A DNA stretch of 64,000 nt from Bacteroides faecium (GCF_012113595.1 NZ_CP050831.1:4960001-5024000), one strand, 5' to 3'. Shown: positions 17,963-27,901, counted from the first letter of the stretch. The notes: a model not told the origin generated them from the letters alone. Program-made: numbers and translations.

Positions 17963-18673
17963 TTACATATTCAAATAATACTCCCGCGTCAACGCTATGT
18001 ATTCCTCACTATATTGATGGCGGGCTAATTCCGTCAACAATTCCTCGACAACACATTCCTGATTAGAAAAAGTAAAAGTAATCAGGGTACGTTTGGGAAC
18101 GCCGCCAGGCTTAGTTATCACATTTAGCTGCCGGACTGCATATAAGTTCTTCACTGCAGCTATCATTTTCACTCTATCAGCTACATCCACTGGAATCACA
18201 ATCGTAAAAGTTCCATCTTCCGCCAATAATCCGGCCACTCCTTCCAACAATTCTTCATAGGTCAAAGAATCATTATGCCGGGCTGCATTCCTCTGCCGGT
18301 CCGGGCACTCCAATGAATCAACGAAATACGGGGGATTGGAAACAACCACGTCAAATTTGTCCGAAGATTGATAGCTCCTGAAATCAGTCTGCACTACCTC
18401 TACCCGCTCCTTCCAAGGAGAACGAGTTACGTTATCCCTAGCCTGTCCGGCGGCAGTTTCATCTATTTCCAATGCTACAATATCCGCATCCGGCAGACTG
18501 CGTTGAGCCAACATTAAAGCAACCAATCCCGTCCCCGTCCCGACATCCAAAATCTTATGTGCATTCTGAACAGAAGTCCATGCTCCCAAAAGCACCCCAT
18601 CCGTGCCCACCTTCATAGCACACTTATCGTGCCACACCGTAAACTGCTTAAATTGAAAATAAGGATTCGACAT
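17963..18673 (-). CDS. trmN6: tRNA1(Val) (adenine-37-N6)-methyltransferase, TrmN6-like
   Basis: This 236-residue enzyme has SAM motif I ILDVGTGTGLVAL (41-53) and the N6-adenine methylase signature NPPYF (113-117). It also has the TrmN6/YfiC-like start FQFKQFTVWHDKCAMKVGTD. The family methylates N6 of A37 in tRNA1(Val); in Bacteroides this role is by homology only. It is a single gene transcribed away from lon. Length matches the family (about 240). Confidence 0.85.
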   Translation of the reverse strand: MSNPYFQFKQFTVWHDKCAMKVGTDGVLLGAWTSVQNAHKILDVGTGTGLVALMLAQRSLPDADIVALEIDETAAGQARDNVTRSPWKERVEVVQTDFRSYQSSDKFDVVVSNPPYFVDSLECPDRQRNAARHNDSLTYEELLEGVAGLLAEDGTFTIVIPVDVADRVKMIAAVKNLYAVRQLNVITKPGGVPKRTLITFTFSNQECVVEELLTELARHQYSEEYIALTREYYLNM

Positions 18674-18831
18674 TATATCCGCTTATTTTTGAACCTGTTT
18701 TATTCTACTATTTTATTGGAAACCGCCAAAAATAAATAATTATTATGGAATACTTCTTCAATCGCCCTATATTTTGGCATTGTTTTTGTGTTTTTATTCC
18801 AAGCAGTGCTTTATTATTAGAGAGAATCAAT

Positions 18832-18839
18832 TAACTTTG
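18832..18839 (+). promoter_or_regulatory. -7 box of the lon operon
   Basis: TAACTTTG fits TAnnTTTG and lies 51 bases before the lon ATG. No convincing -33 element was found at the usual distance. Confidence 0.5.
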
Positions 18840-18889
18840 CAAACGATTTATGCATATTTGTATGACATAAGCTAAATTAAAACGAAAAG

Positions 18890-21358
18890 ATGAAAGAAAG
18901 ATACTTATTGGAAGATGTAAGCGATAACAACGGTTTCTCGTTAATTACTGATTATGATGGTAGCGATGAGAATGCATTCGATGTAAATATTAAATCTGGT
19001 GAAATTCTTCCGGTCCTTCCCCTTCGTAATATGGTGTTGTTTCCCGGAGTATTCCTGCCTATCACGGTGGGACGTAAGTCTTCTCTGAAACTCATACATG
19101 ATGCCGATAAAAAACATAAGGATATCGCAGTAGTATGTCAGAGGTCGGCACATACAGAAGACCCTAAACTGGAAGATTTACATAACATCGGTACTGTAGG
19201 GCGTATTGTGCGGGTATTAGAAATGCCCGACCAGACAACCACCGTCATTATCCAGGGAATGAAACGGTTGAATCTGAAAAGTATTACCGATACCCATCCA
19301 TATTTGAAGGGCGAAATAGAACTCTTGGAAGAGGAAACTCCGGGCAACAATGACAAGGAATTCCAAGCTCTGGTAGAGACATGCAAGGATTTGACGATGC
19401 GTTATATCAAATCATCAGACACCATGCATCAAGATTCGGCATTCGCTATTAAAAATATAAGCAACCCGATGTTTCTGGTTAATTTCATCTGCTCAAATCT
19501 GCCATTCAAGAAAGATGAGAAAATAGATTTATTAAGCATCAACTTGTTGCGTGAGCGCACTTACCGCTTATTGGAAATCCTGAATCGTGAAGTACAGTTG
19601 GCTGAAATCAAGGCATCCATCCAGATGCGTGCCCGTGAAGACATTGACCAGCAACAACGTGAATACTTCCTGCAGCAACAAATTAAGACTATTCAGGATG
19701 AATTAGGTGGCGGTGGCCAGGAGCAGGAAATTGAAGAAATGCGCCAGAAAGCGGAAAGAATGCGTTGGAATTTGGAAGTCAGAGAGACTTTCATGAAGGA
19801 ACTGGCGAAACTGGAACGCACTCATCCGCAATCACCGGATTACAGCGTACAACTGAATTATCTGCAAACAATGCTTAACCTCCCGTGGGGCGTTTATACA
19901 ACTGATAACCTGAATCTCAAAAATGCAGAAAAGACGTTGAATAAGGATCATTACGGATTGGAGAAGGTGAAAGAACGCATTTTGGAGCATTTGGCTGTAT
20001 TGAAATTAAAGGATGATATGAAATCACCGATTATCTGCTTATACGGCCCTCCGGGAGTTGGTAAAACATCTCTTGGAAAATCTATCGCGTCTGCACTCAA
20101 ACGTAAATATGTACGTATGTCTTTGGGCGGCGTACATGATGAAGCAGAAATCCGTGGTCACCGCAAAACATATATAGGCGCTATGCCGGGACGAATCATC
20201 AAGAGCTTGATAAAAGCAGGTGCTTCCAATCCAGTATTTATTTTGGATGAAATAGATAAAGTCAGTGCCGACCGTCAGGGAGATCCTTCTTCTGCATTAC
20301 TGGAAGTTCTTGACCCGGAACAGAATACATCTTTCCATGATAACTTTCTGGATGTAGATTATGATCTTTCAAAAGTACTGTTTATTGCGACTGCCAATAA
20401 TCTGAATACAATCCCCGGGCCATTACTTGACCGTATGGAATTGATTGAAGTAAGCGGTTATATCACAGAAGAAAAGGTTGAAATTGCACGTAAGCATTTA
20501 GTTCCCAAAGAACTGGAAGCCAACGGGCTTAAAAAAACAAATATCAAACTTCCTAAAGATACGCTGGAAGCCATTATCGAATCATATACCCGCGAAAGTG
20601 GCGTTCGTGAACTGGAAAAGAAAATCGGCAAGATTCTCCGCAAATCAGCTCGTCAATACGCAACCGACGGTTATTTTGCCAAGACGGAAATCAAGCCTGC
20701 CGACTTGTACGATTTCCTGGGAGCACCGGAATATACACGTGACAAGTATCAGGGAAATGAATATGCCGGCGTAGTTACCGGATTGGCATGGACGGCCGTA
20801 GGTGGTGAAATTCTTTTCGTCGAAACCAGCCTGAGCCGCGGCAAAGGCGGACGCCTTACCTTAACCGGCAATCTGGGAGATGTAATGAAAGAGTCTGCCA
20901 TGCTGGCGCTCGAATACATCAAAGCCCATGCTTCTATCTTGAATTTGGATGAAGAGATTTTTGACAACTGGAATATCCATATCCACGTACCCGAAGGAGC
21001 AATCCCCAAAGACGGTCCATCCGCAGGTATCACGATGGCTACTTCTTTGGCTTCTGCCCTGACACAACGAAAGGTGAAAGCTAATCTTGCCATGACAGGA
21101 GAAATCACACTTCGCGGCAAAGTGCTTCCGGTCGGTGGCATCAAGGAGAAGATTCTGGCTGCTAAACGTGCCGGAATCAAAGAAATCATCATGAGTGCCG
21201 AAAACAAAAAGAACATAGACGAAATTCAAGATCTCTATTTGAAGGGATTGACTTTCCACTATGTAAACGATATAAAAGAAGTATTCGCCATCGCACTGAC
21301 AAATGAAAAAGTTGCAGATGCCATTGATTTATCTGTAAAGAAAGCTAGCCAGGAATGA
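18890..21358 (+). CDS. lon: Lon ATP-dependent serine protease
   Basis: This 822-residue cytoplasmic protease degrades misfolded and short-lived regulatory proteins. The substrate-binding LON domain (about 38-240) is followed by a coiled-coil linker. The AAA+ domain has Walker A GPPGVGKT (386-393) and Walker B FILDEIDK. The protease domain carries the Ser-Lys dyad S711 (in PKDGPSAG) and K752 (in GGIKEK). An N-terminal extension of about 35 residues before the LON domain is charged. It is the first gene of a compact operon; its stop overlaps the start of tgt by four bases. Confidence 0.98.
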   Translation: MKERYLLEDVSDNNGFSLITDYDGSDENAFDVNIKSGEILPVLPLRNMVLFPGVFLPITVGRKSSLKLIHDADKKHKDIAVVCQRSAHTEDPKLEDLHNIGTVGRIVRVLEMPDQTTTVIIQGMKRLNLKSITDTHPYLKGEIELLEEETPGNNDKEFQALVETCKDLTMRYIKSSDTMHQDSAFAIKNISNPMFLVNFICSNLPFKKDEKIDLLSINLLRERTYRLLEILNREVQLAEIKASIQMRAREDIDQQQREYFLQQQIKTIQDELGGGGQEQEIEEMRQKAERMRWNLEVRETFMKELAKLERTHPQSPDYSVQLNYLQTMLNLPWGVYTTDNLNLKNAEKTLNKDHYGLEKVKERILEHLAVLKLKDDMKSPIICLYGPPGVGKTSLGKSIASALKRKYVRMSLGGVHDEAEIRGHRKTYIGAMPGRIIKSLIKAGASNPVFILDEIDKVSADRQGDPSSALLEVLDPEQNTSFHDNFLDVDYDLSKVLFIATANNLNTIPGPLLDRMELIEVSGYITEEKVEIARKHLVPKELEANGLKKTNIKLPKDTLEAIIESYTRESGVRELEKKIGKILRKSARQYATDGYFAKTEIKPADLYDFLGAPEYTRDKYQGNEYAGVVTGLAWTAVGGEILFVETSLSRGKGGRLTLTGNLGDVMKESAMLALEYIKAHASILNLDEEIFDNWNIHIHVPEGAIPKDGPSAGITMATSLASALTQRKVKANLAMTGEITLRGKVLPVGGIKEKILAAKRAGIKEIIMSAENKKNIDEIQDLYLKGLTFHYVNDIKEVFAIALTNEKVADAIDLSVKKASQE

Positions 21359-22485
21359 CATTTGACTTACAATATACAGACACTAAAAGTAATGCCCGTG
21401 CCGGTCTGATAACAACAGACCACGGGCAGATACAGACACCGATTTTCATGCCGGTAGGTACACTGGGTACTGTCAAGGGAGTACATCAGACTGAACTTAA
21501 AGAAGATATTCAGGCACAGATTATTCTGGGCAATACCTATCATCTCTATTTGCGCCCGGGACTGGAAGTGATTGAGAAAGCAGGCGGACTGCATCGCTTC
21601 AACGGTTTCGACCGCCCCATGCTGACCGATAGTGGCGGATTCCAGGTATTCTCATTAGCCGGAATCCGAAAACTCCGAGAAGAAGGTGCCGAGTTCCGTT
21701 CACACATTGATGGCAGTAAGCATATCTTTACTCCGGAAAAAGTGATGGATATAGAACGCACGATCGGTGCTGATATCATGATGGCTTTCGACGAATGTCC
21801 CCCGGGAGATTCGGATTATGCATATGCCAAAAAGTCATTGGGATTGACGCACAGATGGCTTGACCGCTGTATAAAACGTTTTAATGAGACTGAGCCTAAA
21901 TATGGCTACAACCAGTCGCTTTTCCCTATCGTTCAAGGGTGCGTCTATACTGATTTGCGAAAGCAATCGGCTGAGTTTGTCGCCTCTAAAGGTGCCGACG
22001 GCAATGCTATCGGCGGTTTGGCGGTAGGCGAACCGGTCGACAAAATGTATGAAATGATAGAGGTCGTCAATGAGATTCTTCCCAAAGACAAGCCTCGCTA
22101 TCTGATGGGAGTCGGTACTCCCGTCAATATTCTTGAAGGAATAGAGCGCGGAGTGGATATGTTCGACTGCGTAATGCCGACACGAAACGGACGAAATGGC
22201 ATGTTGTTCACCAAGGACGGCATTATCAATATGCGAAACAAGAAATGGGAAATGGACTTTTCTCCTATCGAGGCGGACGGAGCTTCCAGTGTAGACACAC
22301 TATACAGTAAAGCCTATTTGCGACATCTTTTCCACGCGCAAGAACTATTGGCGATGCAAATCGCCTCTATACACAATCTTGCTTTCTATCTGTGGCTGGT
22401 AGGTGAAGCACGCAAACATATCATTGCAGGAGATTTCTCGACCTGGAAACCGATGATGGTCAAAAGAGTATCAACTAGATTATAA
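21355..22485 (+). CDS. tgt: tRNA-guanine(34) transglycosylase
   Basis: This 376-residue enzyme exchanges G34 for preQ1 in tRNAs with GUN anticodons, in queuosine synthesis. Visible active-site parts are D92 in DSGGFQVFS, GGLAVGE (220-226) and the nucleophile D271 in FDCVMPTRNGR. In typical bacterial Tgt a CxCxxC motif plus a histidine binds structural zinc near the C-terminus. Here the matching stretch (about 307-316, ADGASSVDT) has no cysteine, although the histidine (H340 in IHNL) and surrounding fold sequence are kept. It overlaps lon by four bases and is followed after three bases by the LptF/G-like gene, so the three are translated as a unit. Confidence 0.96.
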   Translation: MTFDLQYTDTKSNARAGLITTDHGQIQTPIFMPVGTLGTVKGVHQTELKEDIQAQIILGNTYHLYLRPGLEVIEKAGGLHRFNGFDRPMLTDSGGFQVFSLAGIRKLREEGAEFRSHIDGSKHIFTPEKVMDIERTIGADIMMAFDECPPGDSDYAYAKKSLGLTHRWLDRCIKRFNETEPKYGYNQSLFPIVQGCVYTDLRKQSAEFVASKGADGNAIGGLAVGEPVDKMYEMIEVVNEILPKDKPRYLMGVGTPVNILEGIERGVDMFDCVMPTRNGRNGMLFTKDGIINMRNKKWEMDFSPIEADGASSVDTLYSKAYLRHLFHAQELLAMQIASIHNLAFYLWLVGEARKHIIAGDFSTWKPMMVKRVSTRL

Positions 22486-22488
22486 AGA

Positions 22489-23586
22489 ATGAAAAGCAAT
22501 CGATTTATAAAACGGCTGGATTGGTATATCATCAAGAAATTCTTGGGGACATACGTATTTGCTATTGCATTAATCATTTCTATCGCAGTGGTATTCGACT
22601 TCAACGAGAAGATGGACAAACTGATGGAACACGAAGCGCCATGGAGTAAAATCATTCTTGAATACTACATGAACTTTATTCCTTACTTCTCCAACCTGTT
22701 CAGTCCGCTGTTTGTATTCATCGCTGTTATTTTCTTCACTTCCAAACTGGCAGAGAACTCCGAAATTATTGCCATGTTCTCTACCGGTATGAGTTTCAAG
22801 AGAATGATGCGTCCTTACATGATTTCTGCGGCCATCATCGCATTAATAACCTTTATGCTAAGTTCATACGTAATTCCTAAAGGAAGTGTGACACGTTTGA
22901 ACTTTGAAGACAGGTATATCAAGCCTAAAAAGCAGAATACAGCCCGTAACGTGCAGTTGGAAGTCGATAATGGAGTCATAGCCTATATAGACAACTATAA
23001 CAATGCCATGAAAACCGGAAACCGCTTTTCTCTGGATAAATTTGTCGACAAGAAACTCGTTTCCCACTTAACCGCACGCCGCATTACTTATGACACGACT
23101 ACCGTTCATAAATGGACTATCCATGATTATATGATACGCGAACTGGACGGATTAAAGGAGAAAATCACCAAGGGGGATAAAATTGACTCTATAATCAATA
23201 TGGAGCCTTCCGACTTTCTCATTATGAAGAATCAGCAGGAAATGCTGACCAGTCCCCAGTTAAGCGATTATATCGAAAAACAGAAACGAAGAGGATTCGC
23301 CAATATCAAAGAATTCGAGATTGAATATCACAAGCGGATTGCCATGTCATTCGCCTCTTTCATCCTAACAATTATCGGCGTATCTCTTTCATCACGAAAA
23401 ACGAAAGGTGGTATGGGACTTCATCTGGGCATAGGACTTGGATTAAGTTTCTCGTATATCCTGTTCCAAACGATTACTTCAACCTTTGCCGTAAACGGGA
23501 ACGTACCTCCTGCCATCGCAGTTTGGATTCCGAATATCCTCTATGCAGGTATTGCTTTCTTCTTATATCAAAAAGCTCCTAAATAA
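22489..23586 (+). CDS. LptF/LptG-family LPS export permease
   Basis: This 365-residue YjgP/YjgQ family membrane protein has helices near 17-37, 60-85 and 100-120, a periplasmic beta-jellyroll region (about 130-270), and three helices at the C-terminus (about 285-360). LptF and LptG form the transmembrane part of the LptB2FG transporter that pulls lipopolysaccharide out of the inner membrane. Only one such gene is present here and its partner must be elsewhere. It is the third gene of the lon-tgt operon, ended by a strong terminator 28 bases later. Confidence 0.9.
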   Translation: MKSNRFIKRLDWYIIKKFLGTYVFAIALIISIAVVFDFNEKMDKLMEHEAPWSKIILEYYMNFIPYFSNLFSPLFVFIAVIFFTSKLAENSEIIAMFSTGMSFKRMMRPYMISAAIIALITFMLSSYVIPKGSVTRLNFEDRYIKPKKQNTARNVQLEVDNGVIAYIDNYNNAMKTGNRFSLDKFVDKKLVSHLTARRITYDTTTVHKWTIHDYMIRELDGLKEKITKGDKIDSIINMEPSDFLIMKNQQEMLTSPQLSDYIEKQKRRGFANIKEFEIEYHKRIAMSFASFILTIIGVSLSSRKTKGGMGLHLGIGLGLSFSYILFQTITSTFAVNGNVPPAIAVWIPNILYAGIAFFLYQKAPK

Positions 23587-23613
23587 GAATTAAGGATATA
23601 GATAAAATAGAAA

Positions 23614-23657
23614 TTCCGTCTATTCTTGCTTAAAGCAAGTATAGGCGGAACTTTTTT
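23614..23657 (+). terminator. Terminator of the lon-tgt-lptG-like operon
   Basis: A 17-base stem with minor mismatches (23614-23630 against 23634-23650, loop TAA) is followed by CTTTTTTG. Confidence 0.9.
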
Positions 23658-23751
23658 GTTGTATCCATTTCCTCTTTTGTCTATTCTCCGTCATTCACCA
23701 AATGATGTCCTATTCGGAAAATACCTCTTTCTCCTTACATTCTCAAGATTG

Positions 23752-24255
23752 TCAACCAATCTTTTCCACATAAGCAGAAAGATCTGCAGCAGAGATGTTT
23801 TTGGCTATAATTACACCATTTCCATCCAATAAATAGTTAGTGAATCCCCGGTTCAAACGGTATTTCTTAAATAATCCGGAATCCTCGCCTTCTGTTTCCA
23901 CGAAACAAGTGGGCGTAACTATTTGATCCTTACGAACAGTTTCCTTAAAAATTGACTGATATTCGTCAAATGAAATAGAAACCATTTCCACATTATGAGA
24001 AGAACGAAGCGCATTGCTCAAACTTACGTTTTGCATCCGGGACTGCGCGTCATAACTTGCCCAAAAACTTAGCAACACATATCGCCCTTTCAAATTTCCC
24101 AATTTAAAGGCGGATTGCCCATTTGATGTAGATTCGATTTTAAAATCCGGGGCTACATCACCCTCACTCAAACCTCCGGTAGGTTTGTCTTTCTCAACGA
24201 AAGCGGTCAAGGAACAAATTAGTAATACAACAAAAATCCACTTTACATGCTTCAT
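23752..24255 (-). CDS. Secreted TlpA-like thioredoxin-fold protein without cysteines
   Basis: This 167-residue protein has a signal peptide (hydrophobic core about 6-18) and a TlpA/AhpC-like start GLSEGDVAPDFKIES, a strand LKGRYVLLSFWAS and the rest of a thioredoxin fold. Where the CxxC redox motif should follow FWAS it reads YDAQS. The only cysteines are in the signal peptide and in a cis-Pro-like TPTCF segment. It therefore cannot act as a dithiol oxidoreductase and is probably a binding or structural relative. A minus-strand -7 box TACCTTTG lies at 24388-24395, giving a leader of about 130 bases. Single gene, facing away from serB. Confidence 0.8.
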   Translation of the reverse strand: MKHVKWIFVVLLICSLTAFVEKDKPTGGLSEGDVAPDFKIESTSNGQSAFKLGNLKGRYVLLSFWASYDAQSRMQNVSLSNALRSSHNVEMVSISFDEYQSIFKETVRKDQIVTPTCFVETEGEDSGLFKKYRLNRGFTNYLLDGNGVIIAKNISAADLSAYVEKIG

Positions 24256-24492
24256 GTAATTCGGTTTTAGTTAATACTATCCGGGACTGTCCTTAAACAG
24301 TGGTTTCTTCCCGAAACGTTGTCTTTTCAGGCATCAGGCGAAGAGGAATTCGCTGATTATCAGAGCCTTTATTTTTGAAACCGGGTGCAAAGGTAAGTAA
24401 TTATTAAATTAACTTCCAAGCAAATAAGCAAAAATCTCACTTTTCAGGTATAACTTTTTATGTTATTTAGCATAAAAACGAACTTTTTTCTC

Positions 24493-24500
24493 TACTTTTG
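24493..24500 (+). promoter_or_regulatory. -7 box of serB; rules out the earlier TTG start
   Basis: TACTTTTG matches TAnnTTTG and overlaps a TTG that could be read as an earlier start. Transcription begins after it, so translation must start at the ATG at 24522. Confidence 0.6.
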
Positions 24501-24521
24501 CAAGATAAAAGTCTATTTCAT

Positions 24522-25751
24522 ATGCAACCATCAAATACTGAATTGATTCTGATTCGAGTTACCGGCGAAGATCGCCCGGGACTTACCTCATCCGTGACTG
24601 AAATACTAGCCAAATATGATGCTACAATCCTTGACATCGGTCAGGCAGATATTCATAATACATTGTCATTAGGTATTCTCTTCAAAAGTGAGGAAAGACA
24701 TTCCGGTTTTATAATGAAAGAATTGTTGTTCAAAGCATCTTCGATAGGAGTTACCATCCGCTTTGAGCCGATTACAACAGAACAATACGAGAATTGGGTG
24801 GGTATGCAAGGAAAAAACCGCTATATCCTGACAGTACTTGGACGCAAACTTTCTGCACGCCAGATATCAGCAGCAACCAAGGTATTGGCAGAACAAGGCA
24901 TGAATATTGATGCAATCAAACGTCTGACTGGCCGTATTCCATTGGATGAATGCAATACAGACGCACGTACACGCGCCTGCATCGAATTTTCAGTGAGAGG
25001 TACTCCTAAGGATCGTATTGCTATGCAGGAAAGCCTGATGAAGTTAGCCAGCGAACTGGATATGGATTTTTCTTTCCAACTGGATAATATGTACCGTCGT
25101 ATGCGCCGTCTGATCTGTTTCGACATGGACTCTACGTTGATTGAGACAGAAGTCATCGACGAGCTGGCTATCCGTGCCGGTGTCGGTGATGAAGTGAAAG
25201 CGATCACGGAAAGCGCGATGCGTGGTGAAATAGACTTCACAGAAAGCTTTACTCGCCGCGTAGCCTTACTGAAAGGCTTGGACGAATCTGTTATGCAAGA
25301 AATAGCTGAAAGCCTGCCTATCACAGAAGGAGTAGACAGACTGATGTACGTACTGAAAAAATATGGATATAAAATCGCGATTCTTTCCGGTGGATTTACT
25401 TATTTCGGTCAGTACCTGCAAAAGCAATATGGCATAGATTATGTATATGCGAACGAACTGGAAATTATAGATGGAAAGCTGACCGGACGCTACTTGGGAG
25501 ATGTTGTGGACGGCAAACGAAAGGCTGAACTACTACGACTGATCGCCCAAGTAGAAAAAGTCGATATTGCACAGACTATTGCCGTAGGAGATGGCGCTAA
25601 TGACCTCCCCATGCTGGGAGTTGCCGGACTGGGAATCGCATTTCACGCCAAGCCTAAAGTAGTGGCAAATGCCAAGCAATCTATCAATACCATCGGACTT
25701 GACGGAGTGCTCTATTTCCTCGGATTCAAAGATTCTTATTTGAATATGTAA
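24522..25751 (+). CDS. serB: Phosphoserine phosphatase with two ACT domains
   Basis: This 409-residue enzyme makes L-serine from phosphoserine, the last step of serine synthesis. Two ACT-type regulatory domains (about 8-85 and 100-185) precede a HAD phosphatase domain with DMDST (catalytic D201, D203), a later motif II serine in ILSGGFT and motif III GDGANDLPML. Two ACT domains fit the longer SerB forms and suggest amino acid feedback. The start chosen is the ATG at 24522, because the upstream TTG lies in the promoter. The DEAD-box helicase follows after 46 bases with its own -7 box. Confidence 0.95.
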   Translation: MQPSNTELILIRVTGEDRPGLTSSVTEILAKYDATILDIGQADIHNTLSLGILFKSEERHSGFIMKELLFKASSIGVTIRFEPITTEQYENWVGMQGKNRYILTVLGRKLSARQISAATKVLAEQGMNIDAIKRLTGRIPLDECNTDARTRACIEFSVRGTPKDRIAMQESLMKLASELDMDFSFQLDNMYRRMRRLICFDMDSTLIETEVIDELAIRAGVGDEVKAITESAMRGEIDFTESFTRRVALLKGLDESVMQEIAESLPITEGVDRLMYVLKKYGYKIAILSGGFTYFGQYLQKQYGIDYVYANELEIIDGKLTGRYLGDVVDGKRKAELLRLIAQVEKVDIAQTIAVGDGANDLPMLGVAGLGIAFHAKPKVVANAKQSINTIGLDGVLYFLGFKDSYLNM

Positions 25752-25797
25752 TTAGACCGAAAAATAAATTATCTTTGCTGACAAATTAAATAAAAGA

Positions 25798-27057
25798 ATG
25801 AAGTTTTCCGAACTACAATTAAACGCAAATGTGCTTGAGGCGCTTGATGCCATGCGATTTGACGAATGCACTCCTATTCAGGAACAAGCAATCCCAATCA
25901 TACTTGAGGGGAAAGATTTGATAGCCGTAGCACAGACCGGTACAGGTAAAACAGCAGCATTCCTGCTTCCTGTACTGAATAAATTATCTGAAGGAAAACA
26001 TCCTGAAGATGCGATCAACTGTGTCATCATGTCTCCTACCCGTGAATTGGCCCAACAGATAGACCAGCAGATGGAAGGGTTCTCCTATTTTATGCCGGCA
26101 TCGAGTGTTGCTGTATATGGTGGAAATGATGGCATCTTGTTTGAGCAACAGAAAAAAGGGCTCACTTTGGGAGCTGATGTTGTTATTGCCACCCCTGGAC
26201 GCCTCCTTGCCCATTTAAGCCTTGGATATGTAGATCTTTCCAAGGTTTCTTATTTTATTCTGGACGAAGCAGACCGGATGCTCGACATGGGGTTCTATGA
26301 GGATATCATGCAGATTGTTAAGTATTTGCCGAAAGAACGACAGACTATCATGTTTTCCGCGACCATGCCTGCCAAGATACAACAACTGGCAAATACCATC
26401 CTGAATAATCCGTCAGAAATAAAGCTGGCCGTTTCAAGACCTGCCGATAAGATTATACAGGCTGCATATGTTTGTTATGAAAATCAAAAGTTGGGAATTA
26501 TACGAAGTCTCTTTGTGGACGAAGTTCCCGAACGTGTCATCGTCTTTGCATCTTCCAAGATCAAAGTGAAAGAGGTGGCTAAAGCTTTGAAATCAATGAA
26601 ATTGAATGTAGGAGAAATGCATTCGGACCTCGAACAAGCTCAACGGGAAGCAGTGATGCATGAATTCAAAGCCGGCCGAATCAATATATTAGTTGCCACA
26701 GATATTGTTGCCCGTGGTATTGATATTGATGACATCCGCCTGGTAATCAACTTTGATGTTCCCCATGACAGCGAAGACTATGTACATCGTATCGGACGTA
26801 CGGCACGTGCAAACAATGACGGAGTAGCGCTCACGTTTGTCAGTGAAAAAGAACAAAGTAACTTTAAAAGCATTGAGAATTTCCTGGAGAAAGAAATCTA
26901 TAAGATACCTATTCCCGCAGAGTTGGGGGAAGCACCGGAATACAAACCGCGTTCTTTCAGTAAAGGCAAGTATGGCAACAACTCTAAAAGAAGGAATTTC
27001 CGTGGAAAAAATAATGGTGGAAAAGGCAATAATCGCCCCTCTCCCAAACAGAATTAA
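25798..27057 (+). CDS. DEAD-box RNA helicase, RhlE-like
   Basis: This 419-residue helicase has the Q motif (FDECTPIQEQAIPIILEGKD), motif I AQTGTGKT (45-52), motif II DEAD (156-159), motif III SAT in FSATMP, and C-terminal motifs VATDIVARGIDI and HRIGRTAR. The tail after about 375 is short, basic and rich in Gly, Asn and Lys, a typical RNA-binding extension. It remodels RNA structure, often in ribosome assembly or cold adaptation; which one is not told by the sequence. A TATCTTTG box lies at 25770-25777, 21 bases before the ATG. Confidence 0.93.
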   Translation: MKFSELQLNANVLEALDAMRFDECTPIQEQAIPIILEGKDLIAVAQTGTGKTAAFLLPVLNKLSEGKHPEDAINCVIMSPTRELAQQIDQQMEGFSYFMPASSVAVYGGNDGILFEQQKKGLTLGADVVIATPGRLLAHLSLGYVDLSKVSYFILDEADRMLDMGFYEDIMQIVKYLPKERQTIMFSATMPAKIQQLANTILNNPSEIKLAVSRPADKIIQAAYVCYENQKLGIIRSLFVDEVPERVIVFASSKIKVKEVAKALKSMKLNVGEMHSDLEQAQREAVMHEFKAGRINILVATDIVARGIDIDDIRLVINFDVPHDSEDYVHRIGRTARANNDGVALTFVSEKEQSNFKSIENFLEKEIYKIPIPAELGEAPEYKPRSFSKGKYGNNSKRRNFRGKNNGGKGNNRPSPKQN

Positions 27058-27068
27058 TACGAAATCCG

Positions 27069-27866
27069 TTATTTCGTTGACGTAATGGTTAAGTTTCCTT
27101 CAAAACTTACTTCCATATCTGTAATGCTATATATAGAACTTTCCGGAATGGCTAAAACTGCTTGATAATGAAAACCATTCCGGTCTACTTTTACAAACTT
27201 CATATCAGATAAAATAGCTTGCATTAAAAAATCTCCGGGAACTACCTGGTCAAACATCTGTTTAGTAATATCACTGGCAAATAAACTCTTCTTGCCCTCG
27301 TAGACGCAGATGTGCATCACATTATCGTAATATACATTATCCATACTAATCCCGTCTTCGGAATAGGTGGTTTTTATAACCCTCATTTTAGAAGGGTTAA
27401 TATAAACATAAGCACGATAGCGAGTGCCATTATAGGTCACCACGCTATCGCGTTGAATTACTTCATTATAAATTGGAATCACTAATTCCTGACGGACAAA
27501 TGACAATGAATCATTAGGATCCTCGGACTTATGCAGCTTGATGATGTTATCTGTTATGGCATGAAACCAGAATATATGTTCCCCTTGCTTATCAATCTTG
27601 TAATAAGTCGTATCATTGCCATAAGTATAAAGGGTATCCCGCACGATTTTAAATGCAATCGGAGCACTTTGCGCATCGGCATAATAGATAGTATCCCCTT
27701 CCACACGCATCAACGGGCTTTCAGTCTCATCGTCCAGCCAGATTCCCTGCAACAGTTCCTTAGCATTCGTATCCTCTTTCCCCTGCTCAGGAGAATTTGG
27801 ATTCTTATTGCTGCTACATGCCGCAGAAAAAAACACCATTAACGATATAGCCACATATTTCATCAT
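27069..27866 (-). CDS. Hypothetical lipoprotein
   Basis: This 265-residue protein has a lipoprotein signal (MMKYVAISLMVFFSAACSS, acylated cysteine at about 17) and a short Asn/Pro/Glu-rich linker after it. The rest is a beta-rich region with two repeated styles of strands such as DTIYYADAQSAPIAFKI and DTTYYKIDKQGEHIFWF. It may belong to the DUF4738 lipoproteins of Bacteroidales, which I cannot verify. Convergent with the helicase gene, 11 bases apart. No function is assigned. Confidence 0.8.
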   Translation of the reverse strand: MMKYVAISLMVFFSAACSSNKNPNSPEQGKEDTNAKELLQGIWLDDETESPLMRVEGDTIYYADAQSAPIAFKIVRDTLYTYGNDTTYYKIDKQGEHIFWFHAITDNIIKLHKSEDPNDSLSFVRQELVIPIYNEVIQRDSVVTYNGTRYRAYVYINPSKMRVIKTTYSEDGISMDNVYYDNVMHICVYEGKKSLFASDITKQMFDQVVPGDFLMQAILSDMKFVKVDRNGFHYQAVLAIPESSIYSITDMEVSFEGNLTITSTK

Positions 27867-27901
27867 CTGTCTTAGTTTTGCCTAAAGATACTCTTATTTT
27901 T

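Noticed and set aside
24498..24521. TTG start extending serB by eight codons
   Set aside because: The TTG is the end of the -7 box TACTTTTG, so it would not be in the message.
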